Shown: positions 51,729 through 63,683 of the stretch, one piece after another
Position numbering within the stretch: the first letter of the stretch is position 1
Layout of the letters: the number at the start of each line of letters is the position of its first letter
Assembly: GCF_003991905.1 (NCBI RefSeq)
Contig: NZ_RSCL01000012.1
Coordinates: forward strand, 181,848-245,847
DNA length: 64,000 bases
Reading direction: 5' to 3'
Source of the DNA: Dulcicalothrix desertica PCC 7102
GTDB taxonomy: Bacteria; Cyanobacteriota; Cyanobacteriia; Cyanobacteriales; Nostocaceae
Notes under the pieces: model-generated
Seen by the model: only the letters and a program-made list of their open reading frames with translations
Databases searched by the model: none
Told to the model about the DNA's origin: nothing
Translations under genes and position numbers: made by a program

Positions 51729-54700
51729 ATGAACAAGATTAGACTGATTGGTGCTGACATTTTAGATGAGTCTACTCAATTCGCCTTGAATGAAGCGACT
51801 TTGATTTTACAAAACTATTTAAGCGAGAGCATAAAAGACGGAAGTTTATTAGAAACAGTTAATTTATCCTTTGGTAACCAAATTGATGCTTCTAAGTTAG
51901 AAAACTTGTTAGGGCAATGGGCAACTGGCAACTTTAAAGAACTTCCAACGATTGAAATCCGCCCAGCCGCAGAAATGAATGGAGCTAACGGGGCTTTTGC
52001 TAAAGCAACCAACAATATTTATCTATCTTGGGAATACATTACACAAAATACTTCTTATCCCCAAGCGATTACTAATGTTTTATTAGAAGAAATTGGGCAT
52101 TTTGTTGATGCCCAAATTAATGCATTAGATAGCCCTGGGGATGAAGGGGCTATTTTCTCTGCACTGGTTCGAGGGGAAACGCTGGATGAAGGGCGGTTAC
52201 AGCAGTTGAAAGCAGAGAATGATACAGCTACTATCACTTTGGATGGGCAAGTCATCGAGATAGAGCAGGCAGATAATGAGGTCACGATTTCCGGAACCAT
52301 TCTTTGGACGGATAGTGCTATTCCTAGTAAAACGCACCCAGTTCGTGAGGCAACCGTAAAAATCTGGGATGAAGACCTAGGTCTTGATACGCTGATCGCA
52401 ACTGTTTATACTGACTCTCAAGGACGTTACTCAGCTAGCTTCGACAACAATGAGCCGTTTGGTCAAGGCAAGCGGGACATATATATAGAAGTACTGGCTG
52501 ATGGACTAGCACACCATGTGGATGGAGTGGTGGGACTTAATGCTACAACTTATTCTCAGACAACTAATACTACTAATGAGATCCCGGATGGTGCTAACAC
52601 TATAAACTTTACTATTGGCAACGGTACTGACGCAGAGCGTGCGTTTTCAATTAGTGATGCATTGTATGTAGGAAAAGTTTATGCAGACACTGTACGTGGA
52701 AAACTGCCAACGCCGAGATTGAAGGCTAGGTTTCCAGATACTAATACGGCATACACCAAATCTACAAATAAGGATTTACTTATCCGATCTGGAGACAGTT
52801 TAGATTGGGATGTAATTCTGCATGAGTATGGTCATTTCCTTGCAGACATTGACAATCTAGCCGATTCCCCTGGTGGTAAGCACATAGCAGGTTACAGCAG
52901 TATTACTGGCGAGCCGACTATACCTATTCCAGCTTCTGGGAAATCTAAAGGCATCCGTATCGCGTGGGGTGAGGGACTCGCAACTTATTTGGGGATTGCT
53001 GCTCAGTATGTCGCCGCTGACGCAGGGCTGTTGCCGAATGTACCAAATGTGGGCGATCCGATTTACACGGATACAATCGATCAAACCGCTAAACATGATT
53101 TAGAAAATAAACCGAGTCCCAGTAATGCCAATAATGCCAATAATCCTGGTAATAAAGGTGAAGGCGACGAGGCATCAGTGTTTCGGATATTGTGGGATCT
53201 CGCAGACGGAAAAAACGAACCTCATGATGGAATTGAAATTGAAATTGCATTACTATCTGGGCACAAGGTATCTGGCCACGAGGGACTCTACTACATCCTC
53301 AACAACGAAATATCTGATCTGGATCAACTCGATGATGTTTGGGATTATTTCTACGGTATTTCAACCGATGCTGAACGCACGAAGTTTGGAGCAATCTTTG
53401 AGGAGTACGGTGTATCACCAGAACCTAACAAAAGTAAGTTAATTGGAAAAACCTTTAAGGTTAATGAAAGTGACCCCAATAAGATTCCACAGTTTACATG
53501 GAATGTGAACAATAACGATGCCAATGACGATTTTCAAGTAATCATCTTCAATGAAGACTTTTCACGTCGTGTGGTGGACACTAAAGATAATATAAACCCT
53601 GAAAATATAAATACAAACACGTGGACTCCCACCTTAGAACAGTGGACTCGCGTTACAAACAATCAAGGAAAGTATAATTTTATTGTTGCTGGTAGTGACA
53701 CTATTCCTGATCCGAAGTCTGGTGTTGACCCTAACTTTCTTTCTACTGGTTCTTATTGGAGTGGTGCCTACACTTTTTCTGTAGGACCGAGCATAGGTCT
53801 TCAACCCTTGAAGAATGGTTTAGGTCAGATACTATCTGCCATCCAGACGGCTCTAACTGAAAAGATTTTTGGGGCAACGGGTCTTCAGAATATTAGTAGT
53901 TTGAATGGCATTCCGCTGCTTGGAGACACACTTAAAACTGCCACTGGGGCGCTATTCATAAAGGACTTATCTATTCAAATTGAGAAAAAATTTACTGATA
54001 AATTGAAGGTGGCGGAGAATGCATCTGTTGATGAGATACAGGAAGCTTTCTTTGAATTGTTTGGTCCTTCTGGGTTATTTGGGGCAACTGGGCTGCTCAA
54101 AGACTCTAACGATGCTGGAGATGATATTACTCAAGAAGATATTATATATACTAGAGATGGCTCCTTAGTTAAATTTAATTTCAAACTAGGCGGCACGAAT
54201 AAATTAGAAACTTCGCTGCCGTCCAAAATTGGCTTTGGTTTGCCACAGCTTGGTTTAGAACTTGGTGAAAATGCTAAGGCAGGTGTTGACCTTGACTATA
54301 CATTCGATTTTGGTTTCGGTATTGAAACTGCTACTAATGAGTTCTTCTTCGACACCTCGCCTAATAAAGATTTGAGTATCTCACTCAAACCATCGCTACC
54401 AAAGGCAAAAGCCACACTTGGGTTTCTTCAAGTTGATGCAAAAGATATTGGTAGCCAACTTGACTTTTCGCTCAACTTAGAAGATGGCAACGATAACCAG
54501 TTAACAATTGGCGAACTGAACAATAACAGCTTTACAGTTTCACCAGAAGGTTCTGCTGACATTAAGCTTAATCTCCTCTCTAGCATTAACGGTTTAAAGG
54601 GGTTGCCTCAACTTAGTGCAGATTTGATTGTAAACTGGGATTTTGTTCAGAATGTAGCGCCAACAGTTGCCTTTAAGGATGTAGAGTTAGACTTAGGCTC

Positions 54701-57700
54701 ATTTTTAAGCGACTTCGCTGGCCCAGTTTTGGAAGATGTTAATAAAATCACTAAACCTATAAAACCAGTTATTGATATTTTAACTAAAAAGATTGATCTC
54801 AAGGTCATTGAGCTTAATCTTTTAGATATAGGAAAGAAACTTGGGTATATAGATCAGTCAGATATTAACTTTATAAATTCAGTTGACAGCATTATCAAAA
54901 TTGTCGATGGTATTTCAAAATTTTCAAATAGTAGTGATACTAAAATCAATCTAGGTAGCTTCAATCTGGGTGACGAGGCAGACATCCGCAAACCCGATTT
55001 TCTGCTAAGTAACGTTGACAATCTAAATATTATTAGCACCGCTCCTAGTGCTAGTGACCAAATTAATAATCTTGGTAACGTTAACGAAAAACAAATTATT
55101 AATAGCCTTATTACAATACCTGGTGAAGGACTGAAATTCCCCTTGCTGACCGAACCAATGCAGGCTTTCAAATTACTACTAGGTAAAGATATTCCTCTTT
55201 TTACCTATGATTTACCGCAGTTGAAGTTTGATTTTGGATACACTCAGTTCTTCCCCATTGTAGGCCCGTTCGGGGTTAGAATCGGAGGAAACATCGGTGG
55301 AGAAGTAGATTTGGCGTTTGGGTATGACACCAAGGGGTTAAGGGATTTCAGCAAATCTGGCGACGCAACGGATATTTTTAACGGTATATATGTTAGCGAC
55401 CGTGCTAACGCTGATGGAACTGGAGATGATATTGCGGAAGTTAAGTTTAATGTTGGGCTTGAAGCTTCTGCTGAGTTGAACGTAAAAGTAGTATCAGCTG
55501 GGGTTGGTGGTGGAATTTACGGCAATGTTGACTTTAACCTTAACGACCCTAACAAAGACGGAAAGGTTTATTTTGACGAAGTGAAGGCTTTGATTCAACA
55601 CGACCCCCTTTGCCTATTCGATGCCTCTGGTAAAGTAACTGCTGGTTTGAACGCTTATTTCACAATTGGGGTAAGACCATTTCAAATCAGAAAGCGCTAC
55701 GACAGCCCTAGAAGAACTTTAGCCGAATTTAATAGTAAGTGCGACGATATCCATAACGGTGGCAATGGTGGTACACAAAATGTGCCGATATTGGCTACAG
55801 ATATTGGTAGCGGCGCCCTGCGGTTGAACATGGGGTTAAATGCGGCAGCGCGCGTATATGGAAATATCATCGATGATGCTGAAATTTTTACGATTGAGCA
55901 TAAATCAGGGTCAATTGGTAGTGAGAAAGTCTTGATTGCTGCATTTGACACGAGCAAGGAGTACAACGTCGCTAGTAAGATTGTTGCTAACGGGGGAGAG
56001 AAAAACGACATCATTCAGCTAAAAGATAACGTTTTAACATCGGCAGAACTGGCAGGTGGTAACGGTGATGATTTGATTATGAGTGGGAATGGTAATGATT
56101 CTCTAGATGGTAATAGTGGTTTCGACCTGTTAGATGGTGGCTTAGGCAATGATACATTGCGTGGTGGTGATAATGATGACTGGCTAGTTGGAGGAGCAGG
56201 CGCCGATGTTCTCGATGGTGGTGCTGATAACGATACAGCCAGCTATGAAACTGCCACAACAGGCATTTCGCTCAATTTAGCTACTCTTGAAGCTACGGGG
56301 GATGCACAGGGAGATGTGTTCGTGTCAATTGAGCAATATGAGGGTTCCCCATATGATGACACTTTAATAGGCGATGCTACTAACAATATATTAGGTGGAC
56401 TAGGTGGTAATGACTTGCTCTCTGGAGGAGATGGAAATGATTTTCTGGAGGGTGGTGATGGAAATGACACATTGCACGGTGATGCTGGCGATGATTTCTT
56501 AGTTGGAGGAGCAGGCGCCGACTCGCTTTATGGTGGTTCAGGTATCGATAAAATCAGCTATAGCACTGCCACAGAAGGCATATCGCTGAACTTAGCCACA
56601 GGCGAAGCTACGGGAGAGGCACAGGGAGATAAATTTGTGTCAATTGAACAATATGAGGGTTCCCCGTATAATGACACCTTGATTGGAACAGACGCTGATG
56701 AAGTTTTGATTGGTGGCGGTGGCGCCGATATCCTACAGGGAGGATTAGGGAATGATACTTATGAGCTAGATGCCCAGACAATTATCGAAGGTCTAGCTCG
56801 TGCTGCGGGCAGTCGAATTCAAGATACCAACGGCGCCAATGATATCCTTAATCTCTCAAACATTACCCTCTCCTTATCAGGTTTAGCTTCTGGTCAAGCT
56901 GGACTGGCACGATTGGGCAGCACACTATTAATAGATATTAATAAAGATGGAGTTGCAAATCAGGCTGATGACCTATCTATTGATAACTTCTTTTCGCCAA
57001 GAAATTTCTCCATTAATGAAGTCACCATTACCGAAGGCAATAACGGCGCCACCAACGCTTTATTCACTATTAAAGGTTTAGCTGGGACTGCTGGTGCTGG
57101 CTTTATTGAAACAGTAGCTAACCTTTCTGGTACTGATATTCTCAACTTCCTCTCGACGGTAACAATAAACTACGCCACTGCTGATGGCACAGCTACAGCT
57201 ACTACAGATTACAATCCTACCAGCGGTCAGTTAACCTTTGCCCAAAACGAGACAGAAAAAATTATTAGTGTACAGGTTATTGGTGACACCAATGTAGAGT
57301 CTGACGAAACTTTTTTTGTCAACCTAAATACAGATAACAACACGGATATTACTGGCTTCCAAACCGTTGGAACAATCCTTAATGATGATCTTCCATCGAT
57401 TAATGTCTCGTTTAGCAATGCTCCTAACTCTCCCTTTAGTGTGGGGTTGGATCCCCGTTCCATCGCCCTAGGAGACTTCAACAAAGACGGCAACCAGGAC
57501 TTAGCTGTAGCGAATAATCAGTCTGATAACATTTCAATACTGTTGGGAGATGGAAAAGGTAGCTTTGGCACTGCCGCTAACTTTGGCGCAGGAGACGCGC
57601 CCTTGTCCGTTGCTGTCGGGGACTTTAATGCAGACGGGAACCAGGATTTAGCTGTGGCGAATTATGGTTCACCTGCGACAAGCTTTAGAAGCAACATTTC

Positions 57701-58634
57701 GGTCTTGTTAGGAGATGGCACAGGTCGTTTTGGTACTCCTACCAACTTTAACGCGGGAAGCAGCTCCTTTTTTGTGACTGTGCAAGACCTGAACGCAGAC
57801 AGATTAAGCGACTTAATTGTGGTAAACTTAGGTTCTGATAACATCTCAGTGCTTTTAGGAAATGGCACTGGTAGCTTTGGCAATCCTACCAACTTTTATG
57901 TAGGAGACTCTCCTAGATCCGTTGCTGTGAAAGACCTAAACGCAGACGGCTTCCTTGACCTAACTGTCGCAAACTTTGACTCTGCTAACGTCTCAGTGCT
58001 GTTAGGAAATGGCACAGGCAGCTTTGGCAACATCACTAATTTTAATACGGGGGGCAAACCAACTTCCGTAGCTGTAGAAGATTTGAACGCAGATGGTATC
58101 CCAGACCTAGCTGTGGCAAACTATAGCTCTAGCAGCGATATATCTGTGCTGTTAGGGGATGGTTTTGGCAACTTTGGTACTGCCACCAACTATAACATCG
58201 GCGCCGCTTCTACTTTCGTTACCATAAAAGATTTAAACGCAGACGGTATCAAAGACTTAATTGCACCGAACTATTTCTATAACAAAGTCTCGATGCTGTT
58301 TGGAGATGGCACAGGCAGCTTTGGCACTGCCACCAACTTTGATGCAGCAGGAGACGAACCTAGATTTGTTGTCGTGGAGGACTTCAACAAAGATGGTAAA
58401 CAGGATTTAGCAATGCCACATTGGTTCTCGAATAATGTCTCTGTGCTACTCAACACCACGGTAAATGCACCAATTGGAGCAGATAGCGGCGCCACTTTGA
58501 ATGGCAGCAGTAGCATAAACAGAAATATGATTCTCGGCAATGACAGTGATGATATTTTAGCTCGTGGCAAAACCAGTAATATTATTACAGTTGGTGCAGG
58601 CAGCAATCAATCTTTGTTACCAAAGTTAGCGTAA
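51729..58634 (+). CDS. Giant RTX-type protein: metalloprotease-like region, Calx-beta and FG-GAP repeats
   Basis: 2301 residues. The N-terminal region has [10 protein letters not shown] (about 119) and, further on, [12 protein letters not shown] (about 363), a HExxH-type zinc site with the second His. A long beta-rich, low-Cys central part follows, with an EF-hand-like loop [15 protein letters not shown] calcium-binding nonapeptides ([15 protein letters not shown]) occupy about 1440-1680 in two near-identical halves that share a [10 protein letters not shown] motif. A Calx-beta domain (about 1757-1887) and six FG-GAP units ([27 protein letters not shown], about 1900-2247) follow. It is probably exported by a type I system and calcium-stabilised. 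No transporter genes are in the window. Confidence 0.85.
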   Translation: MNKIRLIGADILDESTQFALNEATLILQNYLSESIKDGSLLETVNLSFGNQIDASKLENLLGQWATGNFKELPTIEIRPAAEMNGANGAFAKATNNIYLSWEYITQNTSYPQAITNVLLEEIGHFVDAQINALDSPGDEGAIFSALVRGETLDEGRLQQLKAENDTATITLDGQVIEIEQADNEVTISGTILWTDSAIPSKTHPVREATVKIWDEDLGLDTLIATVYTDSQGRYSASFDNNEPFGQGKRDIYIEVLADGLAHHVDGVVGLNATTYSQTTNTTNEIPDGANTINFTIGNGTDAERAFSISDALYVGKVYADTVRGKLPTPRLKARFPDTNTAYTKSTNKDLLIRSGDSLDWDVILHEYGHFLADIDNLADSPGGKHIAGYSSITGEPTIPIPASGKSKGIRIAWGEGLATYLGIAAQYVAADAGLLPNVPNVGDPIYTDTIDQTAKHDLENKPSPSNANNANNPGNKGEGDEASVFRILWDLADGKNEPHDGIEIEIALLSGHKVSGHEGLYYILNNEISDLDQLDDVWDYFYGISTDAERTKFGAIFEEYGVSPEPNKSKLIGKTFKVNESDPNKIPQFTWNVNNNDANDDFQVIIFNEDFSRRVVDTKDNINPENINTNTWTPTLEQWTRVTNNQGKYNFIVAGSDTIPDPKSGVDPNFLSTGSYWSGAYTFSVGPSIGLQPLKNGLGQILSAIQTALTEKIFGATGLQNISSLNGIPLLGDTLKTATGALFIKDLSIQIEKKFTDKLKVAENASVDEIQEAFFELFGPSGLFGATGLLKDSNDAGDDITQEDIIYTRDGSLVKFNFKLGGTNKLETSLPSKIGFGLPQLGLELGENAKAGVDLDYTFDFGFGIETATNEFFFDTSPNKDLSISLKPSLPKAKATLGFLQVDAKDIGSQLDFSLNLEDGNDNQLTIGELNNNSFTVSPEGSADIKLNLLSSINGLKGLPQLSADLIVNWDFVQNVAPTVAFKDVELDLGSFLSDFAGPVLEDVNKITKPIKPVIDILTKKIDLKVIELNLLDIGKKLGYIDQSDINFINSVDSIIKIVDGISKFSNSSDTKINLGSFNLGDEADIRKPDFLLSNVDNLNIISTAPSASDQINNLGNVNEKQIINSLITIPGEGLKFPLLTEPMQAFKLLLGKDIPLFTYDLPQLKFDFGYTQFFPIVGPFGVRIGGNIGGEVDLAFGYDTKGLRDFSKSGDATDIFNGIYVSDRANADGTGDDIAEVKFNVGLEASAELNVKVVSAGVGGGIYGNVDFNLNDPNKDGKVYFDEVKALIQHDPLCLFDASGKVTAGLNAYFTIGVRPFQIRKRYDSPRRTLAEFNSKCDDIHNGGNGGTQNVPILATDIGSGALRLNMGLNAAARVYGNIIDDAEIFTIEHKSGSIGSEKVLIAAFDTSKEYNVASKIVANGGEKNDIIQLKDNVLTSAELAGGNGDDLIMSGNGNDSLDGNSGFDLLDGGLGNDTLRGGDNDDWLVGGAGADVLDGGADNDTASYETATTGISLNLATLEATGDAQGDVFVSIEQYEGSPYDDTLIGDATNNILGGLGGNDLLSGGDGNDFLEGGDGNDTLHGDAGDDFLVGGAGADSLYGGSGIDKISYSTATEGISLNLATGEATGEAQGDKFVSIEQYEGSPYNDTLIGTDADEVLIGGGGADILQGGLGNDTYELDAQTIIEGLARAAGSRIQDTNGANDILNLSNITLSLSGLASGQAGLARLGSTLLIDINKDGVANQADDLSIDNFFSPRNFSINEVTITEGNNGATNALFTIKGLAGTAGAGFIETVANLSGTDILNFLSTVTINYATADGTATATTDYNPTSGQLTFAQNETEKIISVQVIGDTNVESDETFFVNLNTDNNTDITGFQTVGTILNDDLPSINVSFSNAPNSPFSVGLDPRSIALGDFNKDGNQDLAVANNQSDNISILLGDGKGSFGTAANFGAGDAPLSVAVGDFNADGNQDLAVANYGSPATSFRSNISVLLGDGTGRFGTPTNFNAGSSSFFVTVQDLNADRLSDLIVVNLGSDNISVLLGNGTGSFGNPTNFYVGDSPRSVAVKDLNADGFLDLTVANFDSANVSVLLGNGTGSFGNITNFNTGGKPTSVAVEDLNADGIPDLAVANYSSSSDISVLLGDGFGNFGTATNYNIGAASTFVTIKDLNADGIKDLIAPNYFYNKVSMLFGDGTGSFGTATNFDAAGDEPRFVVVEDFNKDGKQDLAMPHWFSNNVSVLLNTTVNAPIGADSGATLNGSSSINRNMILGNDSDDILARGKTSNIITVGAGSNQSLLPKLA

Positions 58635-58879
58635 TGGTAGCCAAACTACTATTTGTAACCAGTTCCACAATTTATTCGGGTCTGGTTACAACTAGTATCC
58701 CAATGGTAAAAGCAAGAATTAAGCCCAAAAGTTCAAATTTCCAGAACAGTTAATTTTAACATAACCTCGTAGAGAATGATTATTTTTATCGAAGCTAAAA
58801 ATAAAACATCAATATGATGTGATGTAAGTAACTGGTTTCTTCTGCTAGAATTTTTTAAATTATACAGAGATTGTAATGT
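58635..58879. other. Intergenic region
   Basis: 245 bp between the giant gene and the Hsp70 operon. AT-rich; a promoter for the operon is expected. No structure or gene is seen. Confidence 0.4.
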
Positions 58880-61333
58880 ATGAGTTCAGCGTTAAGTTTA
58901 AGTAATGTTGTAGGCGTTGGGTTAGCTCAAGATAATATTCAATCCACGTTGAGTAATACTACTTATGTAGGTATTGACTTTGGCACAAGTACAACTACTA
59001 TAAGTTATTCGATAATTGGTAATGGTGATGTACCGATTGAGACATATTCAATGTCCGTGCAACAGTTGCTTGAGGATGGGCGCCTTTATGAATCACACTT
59101 AGTGCCAACTGTGATTGCATGGTATAAAGAGCAACTATTTATAGGTGTAGGCGCCTCATCATTAAAAGGTCAATTACAGCAAGGAATTAATTTATGGGCT
59201 TCATTTAAGATGGGGCTGGGTGAGGATTTAGGGTCTGTTTACTACAATAGTAAATTACCTACAGGACATCCAATTGCGACGATTGAAAAACCATTAGATG
59301 CAGCGCGAGTTTTCTTCAGCTTTTTGAAAAATCAAATCGAGGACTATATTGAACAACACAATTTGCCATCCCGTATTCGTTATTCGGTATCTGTACCTGC
59401 ATCTTTTGAATCTAACCAGCGTGCAAGTTTACTATCAGCGTTATCTAATGCGGGAATTGAGCTAGAAGGCAAATTATTAATTGATGAACCAAATGCGGCA
59501 TTTCTGAGTTATTTAGCAGAATCCAGTTTAAATGGACTAGGTAGTTTAAATATACCAGAATCATCACCATTACAAATTCTTGTATTTGACTGGGGCGCGG
59601 GCACGCTAGATGTATCAATACTAGAAATTGCTAGAAGTGAAACAGGTGGACTAACTTGTAAAAACTTAGCTATATCTAAGTTTACAGCATTGGGTGGGGA
59701 TGACATCGATAAGCGAATTGTAACTGACATATTATTACCACAGTTATTTAAGCAGAATAATTGCAGCATTGACGACTTTAGAAGTGCCGACTTAAGCAAG
59801 CGAATTATTCCTAAGTTGCAGAAGACAGCCGAGGAATTAAAGATATTGGCTTGTAAATCGGTGTCGTCACAAATGGTATCTAACCGATTGCCTTCAATAG
59901 CAACTAGTAATGAAAGGTTAGAATTGAATCGCTCCATAGATATAGATTTGCCCACCAAGAAATTAAATTTATTAAACCCAAGCATGAGTTACAGCGAGTT
60001 TAATGAAGTGATGGACAGTTTTTTTGTTGGTGCAGAAACTGGCGATATTAGCGTGTTTGCGCCAATTGAATCGAGTTTACGTAAAGGTGAGTTAAATAAT
60101 TCGGACTTGGACTTAATCTTATTTATTGGTGGCAGTAGCAGCAACCCTTATGTGCAAGTTGCTTTGGCAAACTACTTTACAGGTGTTGAGATCGAAATAC
60201 CTCGTGATTTGCGCTGCCATGTTTCTCAAGGCGCCGCTGTTAACTCATTATTGTTAAACGGATTAGGTTTGACGTTGGTACGTCCTATAGTCTCCGAACC
60301 TATCTTATTAATTACCCGTAATGGATTGCAAACGCTAATTGCAGCAGGTACTGAGATATCTCGCATTAACAAGGAATTTGATTTTTGCACTGGAGATAAC
60401 GAACAAGAGAAAATTCAGATTCCCTTATGTGTCGGTAACGAAAATAAAATATTGACGGTGATTACTATTGATGCCGATATTTATTCTGAAACATTCGCTC
60501 CTAATACATGGGTACGAGTAAATTGTAGATTGAGTGAAGATAAGGTGTTATCTGTGACAGCAAGCATTGATGGTAATGAAGTTGTTTCGACATTAATTAA
60601 CCCATTTGCGAATCGAGAGCTAACTACGGAAGAAAGATTAGTGTTTAAAGCTGAGAAAATGGCTAACGAGATGGCAGCACAAAATGGCGGTAAGCCCGCT
60701 GTTCCAGAGTTGTTATATTTAGTTGAGGCTTGTGTAGAGGCTAAAGATTATTTGCGTGCGGCTGAAACCTTGGAATTGGTGCAAATGTTGGATAAAAATA
60801 AGCGGTACGAGACAAACATTGGTTGTTACTATGCTTGGGCTGATAAACAAAAACAAGCGCTTGCTTGGTCTCAAAAAGCTTATGAAAAAGAGGCAAGTGC
60901 AGTTAATGCCGCTAATTTGGCACTATCTTATTATCGTAATGGCGATAACCATCAGTATGAATCATTAATGGAAAAATCTTTATCATTGGATCAAAATTTT
61001 ACCTTTACCTTAGTTTCATATGGCAGATATTTAATGGCTAAAGAAGCTAATCGTAGAGCTAGAGGTCGGGAGATGGTGCAACGGGCTTTTGATTCTCTAT
61101 ATAAATTATTTTTAGATAATAATTTATATTTATTAGATTATCATAAATTGATTGATGCCGCTGAGTTATTGGGCAAGAATGATGTGGTTAAAGTAGTCAA
61201 GATGCGTCAGCTTGAATTAAACACTAAAGCTAAATTTTATGATGAAGACAGCTTGCTAGCATCGCAAATAGGAAGTAATCAAAATATTAATAGTAGATTA
61301 ATTCCTCCATCTAATTCATTTAAATTATTTTAA
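58880..61333 (+). CDS. Hsp70-like ATPase with C-terminal helical domain
   Basis: 817 residues. The Hsp70/actin-fold ATPase spans about residues 25-460: phosphate-1 motif VGIDFGTSTTTIS (about 31), RYSVSVPASFE, LIDEPNAAFLSYL, phosphate-2 motif LVFDWGAGTLDVS (about 234) and the adenosine loop LFIGGSSSNPYVQ (about 414). A beta-like region (about 470-590) stands in for a substrate-binding domain, then helices with TPR-like spacing (ETLELVQMLDKNKRYETNI, YAWADKQKQALAWSQ). It is longer than DnaK and not a DnaK orthologue. It is first in a three-gene operon with a helicase. Confidence 0.85.
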   Translation: MSSALSLSNVVGVGLAQDNIQSTLSNTTYVGIDFGTSTTTISYSIIGNGDVPIETYSMSVQQLLEDGRLYESHLVPTVIAWYKEQLFIGVGASSLKGQLQQGINLWASFKMGLGEDLGSVYYNSKLPTGHPIATIEKPLDAARVFFSFLKNQIEDYIEQHNLPSRIRYSVSVPASFESNQRASLLSALSNAGIELEGKLLIDEPNAAFLSYLAESSLNGLGSLNIPESSPLQILVFDWGAGTLDVSILEIARSETGGLTCKNLAISKFTALGGDDIDKRIVTDILLPQLFKQNNCSIDDFRSADLSKRIIPKLQKTAEELKILACKSVSSQMVSNRLPSIATSNERLELNRSIDIDLPTKKLNLLNPSMSYSEFNEVMDSFFVGAETGDISVFAPIESSLRKGELNNSDLDLILFIGGSSSNPYVQVALANYFTGVEIEIPRDLRCHVSQGAAVNSLLLNGLGLTLVRPIVSEPILLITRNGLQTLIAAGTEISRINKEFDFCTGDNEQEKIQIPLCVGNENKILTVITIDADIYSETFAPNTWVRVNCRLSEDKVLSVTASIDGNEVVSTLINPFANRELTTEERLVFKAEKMANEMAAQNGGKPAVPELLYLVEACVEAKDYLRAAETLELVQMLDKNKRYETNIGCYYAWADKQKQALAWSQKAYEKEASAVNAANLALSYYRNGDNHQYESLMEKSLSLDQNFTFTLVSYGRYLMAKEANRRARGREMVQRAFDSLYKLFLDNNLYLLDYHKLIDAAELLGKNDVVKVVKMRQLELNTKAKFYDEDSLLASQIGSNQNINSRLIPPSNSFKLF

Positions 61334-61351
61334 TTGGAGATATATTTTTAC

Positions 61352-62518
61352 ATGTCTTGGTTAATTCCCTATCCCAAACTTGATTCCGAACAACGTGAGA
61401 CTATTGACCGCATTCTTGCTAACAAGGGACGAAACTTTTTTATTAAAGGTTTTGCTGGTTCGGGTAAATCTATTGTGTTACTGCATATCTTAATTAAAGC
61501 CAAACAACAAAATCCGGCATTACGGGTATGTGTAGTAGGCTATACTAATAGTTTAGTTGATATGTATAATGCTAGTATCCCACCCGATATCAAGAATGTT
61601 TCTACATCAAAATCTATTAATAACTGTGGCGTTGATGCAAAAACTTATAGTGCCTTCGAGAAAAGTCCTCAAACCTACGATATGATTTTAGTAGATGAGG
61701 TGCAGGATTTATCAGAGAAGGTTGTTTCACTATTGCACAGTCAATGTCATCAATTAATAGTAGCTGGTGATGGCGCCCAATCAATTTATGAGCATGGAAT
61801 GCCTGTAGCTGCTATGGTATCATTAATTAATGCTGTTACGATTGAATTAAAAATATTACATCGCTTGCCCAACAAGATTATTGAGATAGTCAAGGCAATT
61901 TTTCCAAGTAATGAACTTGAGAAAGCATCCCGTTCTAAATTACGGAATGTTGATGTAACATTAGCAACAGCATTAGATGTGAATGAAGAAATTAAATATG
62001 TATTTGAAACTGCTTCAAGTTATGCTAACTCTCGTGTAAGTACGGCTATATTGTTACCGCAAAAAAGGTTTATCTTGGGTTTTATCGATGCTGTTTTAAA
62101 TTTGCATAATTTTGATGAATGGCAAGTTAAAAAAAAGAAATTTGGAGAAGACTTTGATAATTTAAATAACTATTTATCCAAATGCGGGTTAAGCATACAA
62201 TATTTAGGTGGTGGCTATGGAGATTTAAATGATACATCTAAGGTACATTTACTTACTTACCATAGTGCTAAAGGGTTAGATTTTGAAACAGTATTAGTGC
62301 CTAATGTATGCGAAAATATAAATATTTGGGGACGCAAAGATATAGCTAATAACTTATTTTATGTAGCATTAACAAGAAGCCGAATCAACTTGTATCTATC
62401 TTATACAGGTAAACCCCATCCTTACATAACCCGTATACCAGATAATTTGTTAAGAAGAGTCGAATTACCAATTAAAAAGCAAGTTGAAGTTGCTACAGAG
62501 GAGGAATTATTTTTCTAA
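61352..62518 (+). CDS. Minimal superfamily 1 (UvrD-like) helicase
   Basis: 388 residues from ATG 61352 (MSWLIPYPKLDSEQRETI); an upstream in-frame start at 61334 is less likely. Motifs: Q-like PKLDSEQRE, Walker A KGFAGSGKSIV, Walker B YDMILVDEVQDLS, motif III VAGDGAQSIY, motif V LLTYHSAKGLDFETVL and motif VI NNLFYVALTRSRINLYL. It lacks the inserted 1B/2B domains of UvrD (about 700 residues), so it is a small DNA or RNA translocase or NTPase. The ATG follows the Hsp70 stop by 18 bp, and the TAA overlaps the next ATG (TAATG), so the three genes are coupled. Confidence 0.85.
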   Translation: MSWLIPYPKLDSEQRETIDRILANKGRNFFIKGFAGSGKSIVLLHILIKAKQQNPALRVCVVGYTNSLVDMYNASIPPDIKNVSTSKSINNCGVDAKTYSAFEKSPQTYDMILVDEVQDLSEKVVSLLHSQCHQLIVAGDGAQSIYEHGMPVAAMVSLINAVTIELKILHRLPNKIIEIVKAIFPSNELEKASRSKLRNVDVTLATALDVNEEIKYVFETASSYANSRVSTAILLPQKRFILGFIDAVLNLHNFDEWQVKKKKFGEDFDNLNNYLSKCGLSIQYLGGGYGDLNDTSKVHLLTYHSAKGLDFETVLVPNVCENINIWGRKDIANNLFYVALTRSRINLYLSYTGKPHPYITRIPDNLLRRVELPIKKQVEVATEEELFF

Positions 62519-63555
62519 TGAAATATCTTTTACCGCTTAGTTATAATGAATTTTTGTTATGGTATCGTCGTTCTGAATTGAAGATAATGAAATTTAGGTT
62601 GATACCAATTTTTGATGAAGATTTTGCTGATGATACGTCTAAATTAGATAAAGTTGCTACACGAGTAGTGGAAGCAGTGCCCAATTATGAGGAAGATTAC
62701 GAAGTACTAATTGCACAAGTTGAAGATATTTATAAAGTGGCGCCTTATGACTTTGATGAAAGTAAACTAGCATTTATTAATATTTCTATACATAATTTGA
62801 AATGTGTTTATCCAATTACCGAACGCGGTGAAAAATTGCTTCAGGGACGAATTGATAACAGCATTAACTTAGCCAAGCCGATATTTGAAAATTATGTTAA
62901 TGCTTATGTTCAACGGCAACAATCATCTTTATCATTGTTAGGTGGTGCCGCATTACTAAAAATTGCTAAATTAGATGTACATAAATATCAAGATACAATA
63001 AAACTGCTCCAAGATGAGGCTTTGTCTGGTACATCTAAAAACAGCCGTGACGAAAAATTTCCTCTAAATGGCACGTTTCTCGAAAACTTACTATGCTATA
63101 GTCGTCATGACCCAATACCAAATACTAATATTGGCTACTTTTTGGATTTTGGGGTAATCGTTAGCAAGCTGTACTCAGGTAAAAATGATGTTACACATTT
63201 GCTAGATGACTATCGTTCGTGTTTGAAAGAAATCACCAGTAAAAACAAAAATAAAAATGTTAAATTTGACTATTTGTTGAAAAAAACGGATGATATAATA
63301 AGTTCGTTTGATACTACTTTAGATATGAAATTAAGCGTTGCATCAATAATAATTTTTTTGAAACTGCAATCCGAGCTTTACCAACACCAAGATTTAAATA
63401 AAACTAGCTTTAAGGAATTGCTAGGCAGTTTAGCTCAAACGCGCGAACGTGACATCGCTTTAGCATTATGGTTGGTGGGGGTATGCTTTGGATTTGAGTA
63501 TTTTTGTACAAATTATTATGAAGCAATCCAACCTGGGTTCTTCTTGGATTTTTAG
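62518..63555 (+). CDS. Unknown protein, third gene of the Hsp70-helicase operon
   Basis: 345 residues, largely helical (LGGAALLKIAKLDVHKYQDT, KLSVASIIIFLKLQSELYQ). No signal peptide or obvious catalytic motif. The start overlaps the helicase stop by one base (TAATG), a strong sign of joint production. It could be an adaptor, sensor or effector for the Hsp70 and helicase. I do not recognise it. Confidence 0.7.
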   Translation: MKYLLPLSYNEFLLWYRRSELKIMKFRLIPIFDEDFADDTSKLDKVATRVVEAVPNYEEDYEVLIAQVEDIYKVAPYDFDESKLAFINISIHNLKCVYPITERGEKLLQGRIDNSINLAKPIFENYVNAYVQRQQSSLSLLGGAALLKIAKLDVHKYQDTIKLLQDEALSGTSKNSRDEKFPLNGTFLENLLCYSRHDPIPNTNIGYFLDFGVIVSKLYSGKNDVTHLLDDYRSCLKEITSKNKNKNVKFDYLLKKTDDIISSFDTTLDMKLSVASIIIFLKLQSELYQHQDLNKTSFKELLGSLAQTRERDIALALWLVGVCFGFEYFCTNYYEAIQPGFFLDF

Positions 63556-63683
63556 TGGCAATTGAAAGTAATCTGATTATTCTTTTTTAAAACTATTTGT
63601 CGTGCGTATTTTTCCGGAATGCGTAGCCAAATTGTTGAATCAGTTATATGGTAAATTAACCTTACGCAAAAACGCATCAACCC

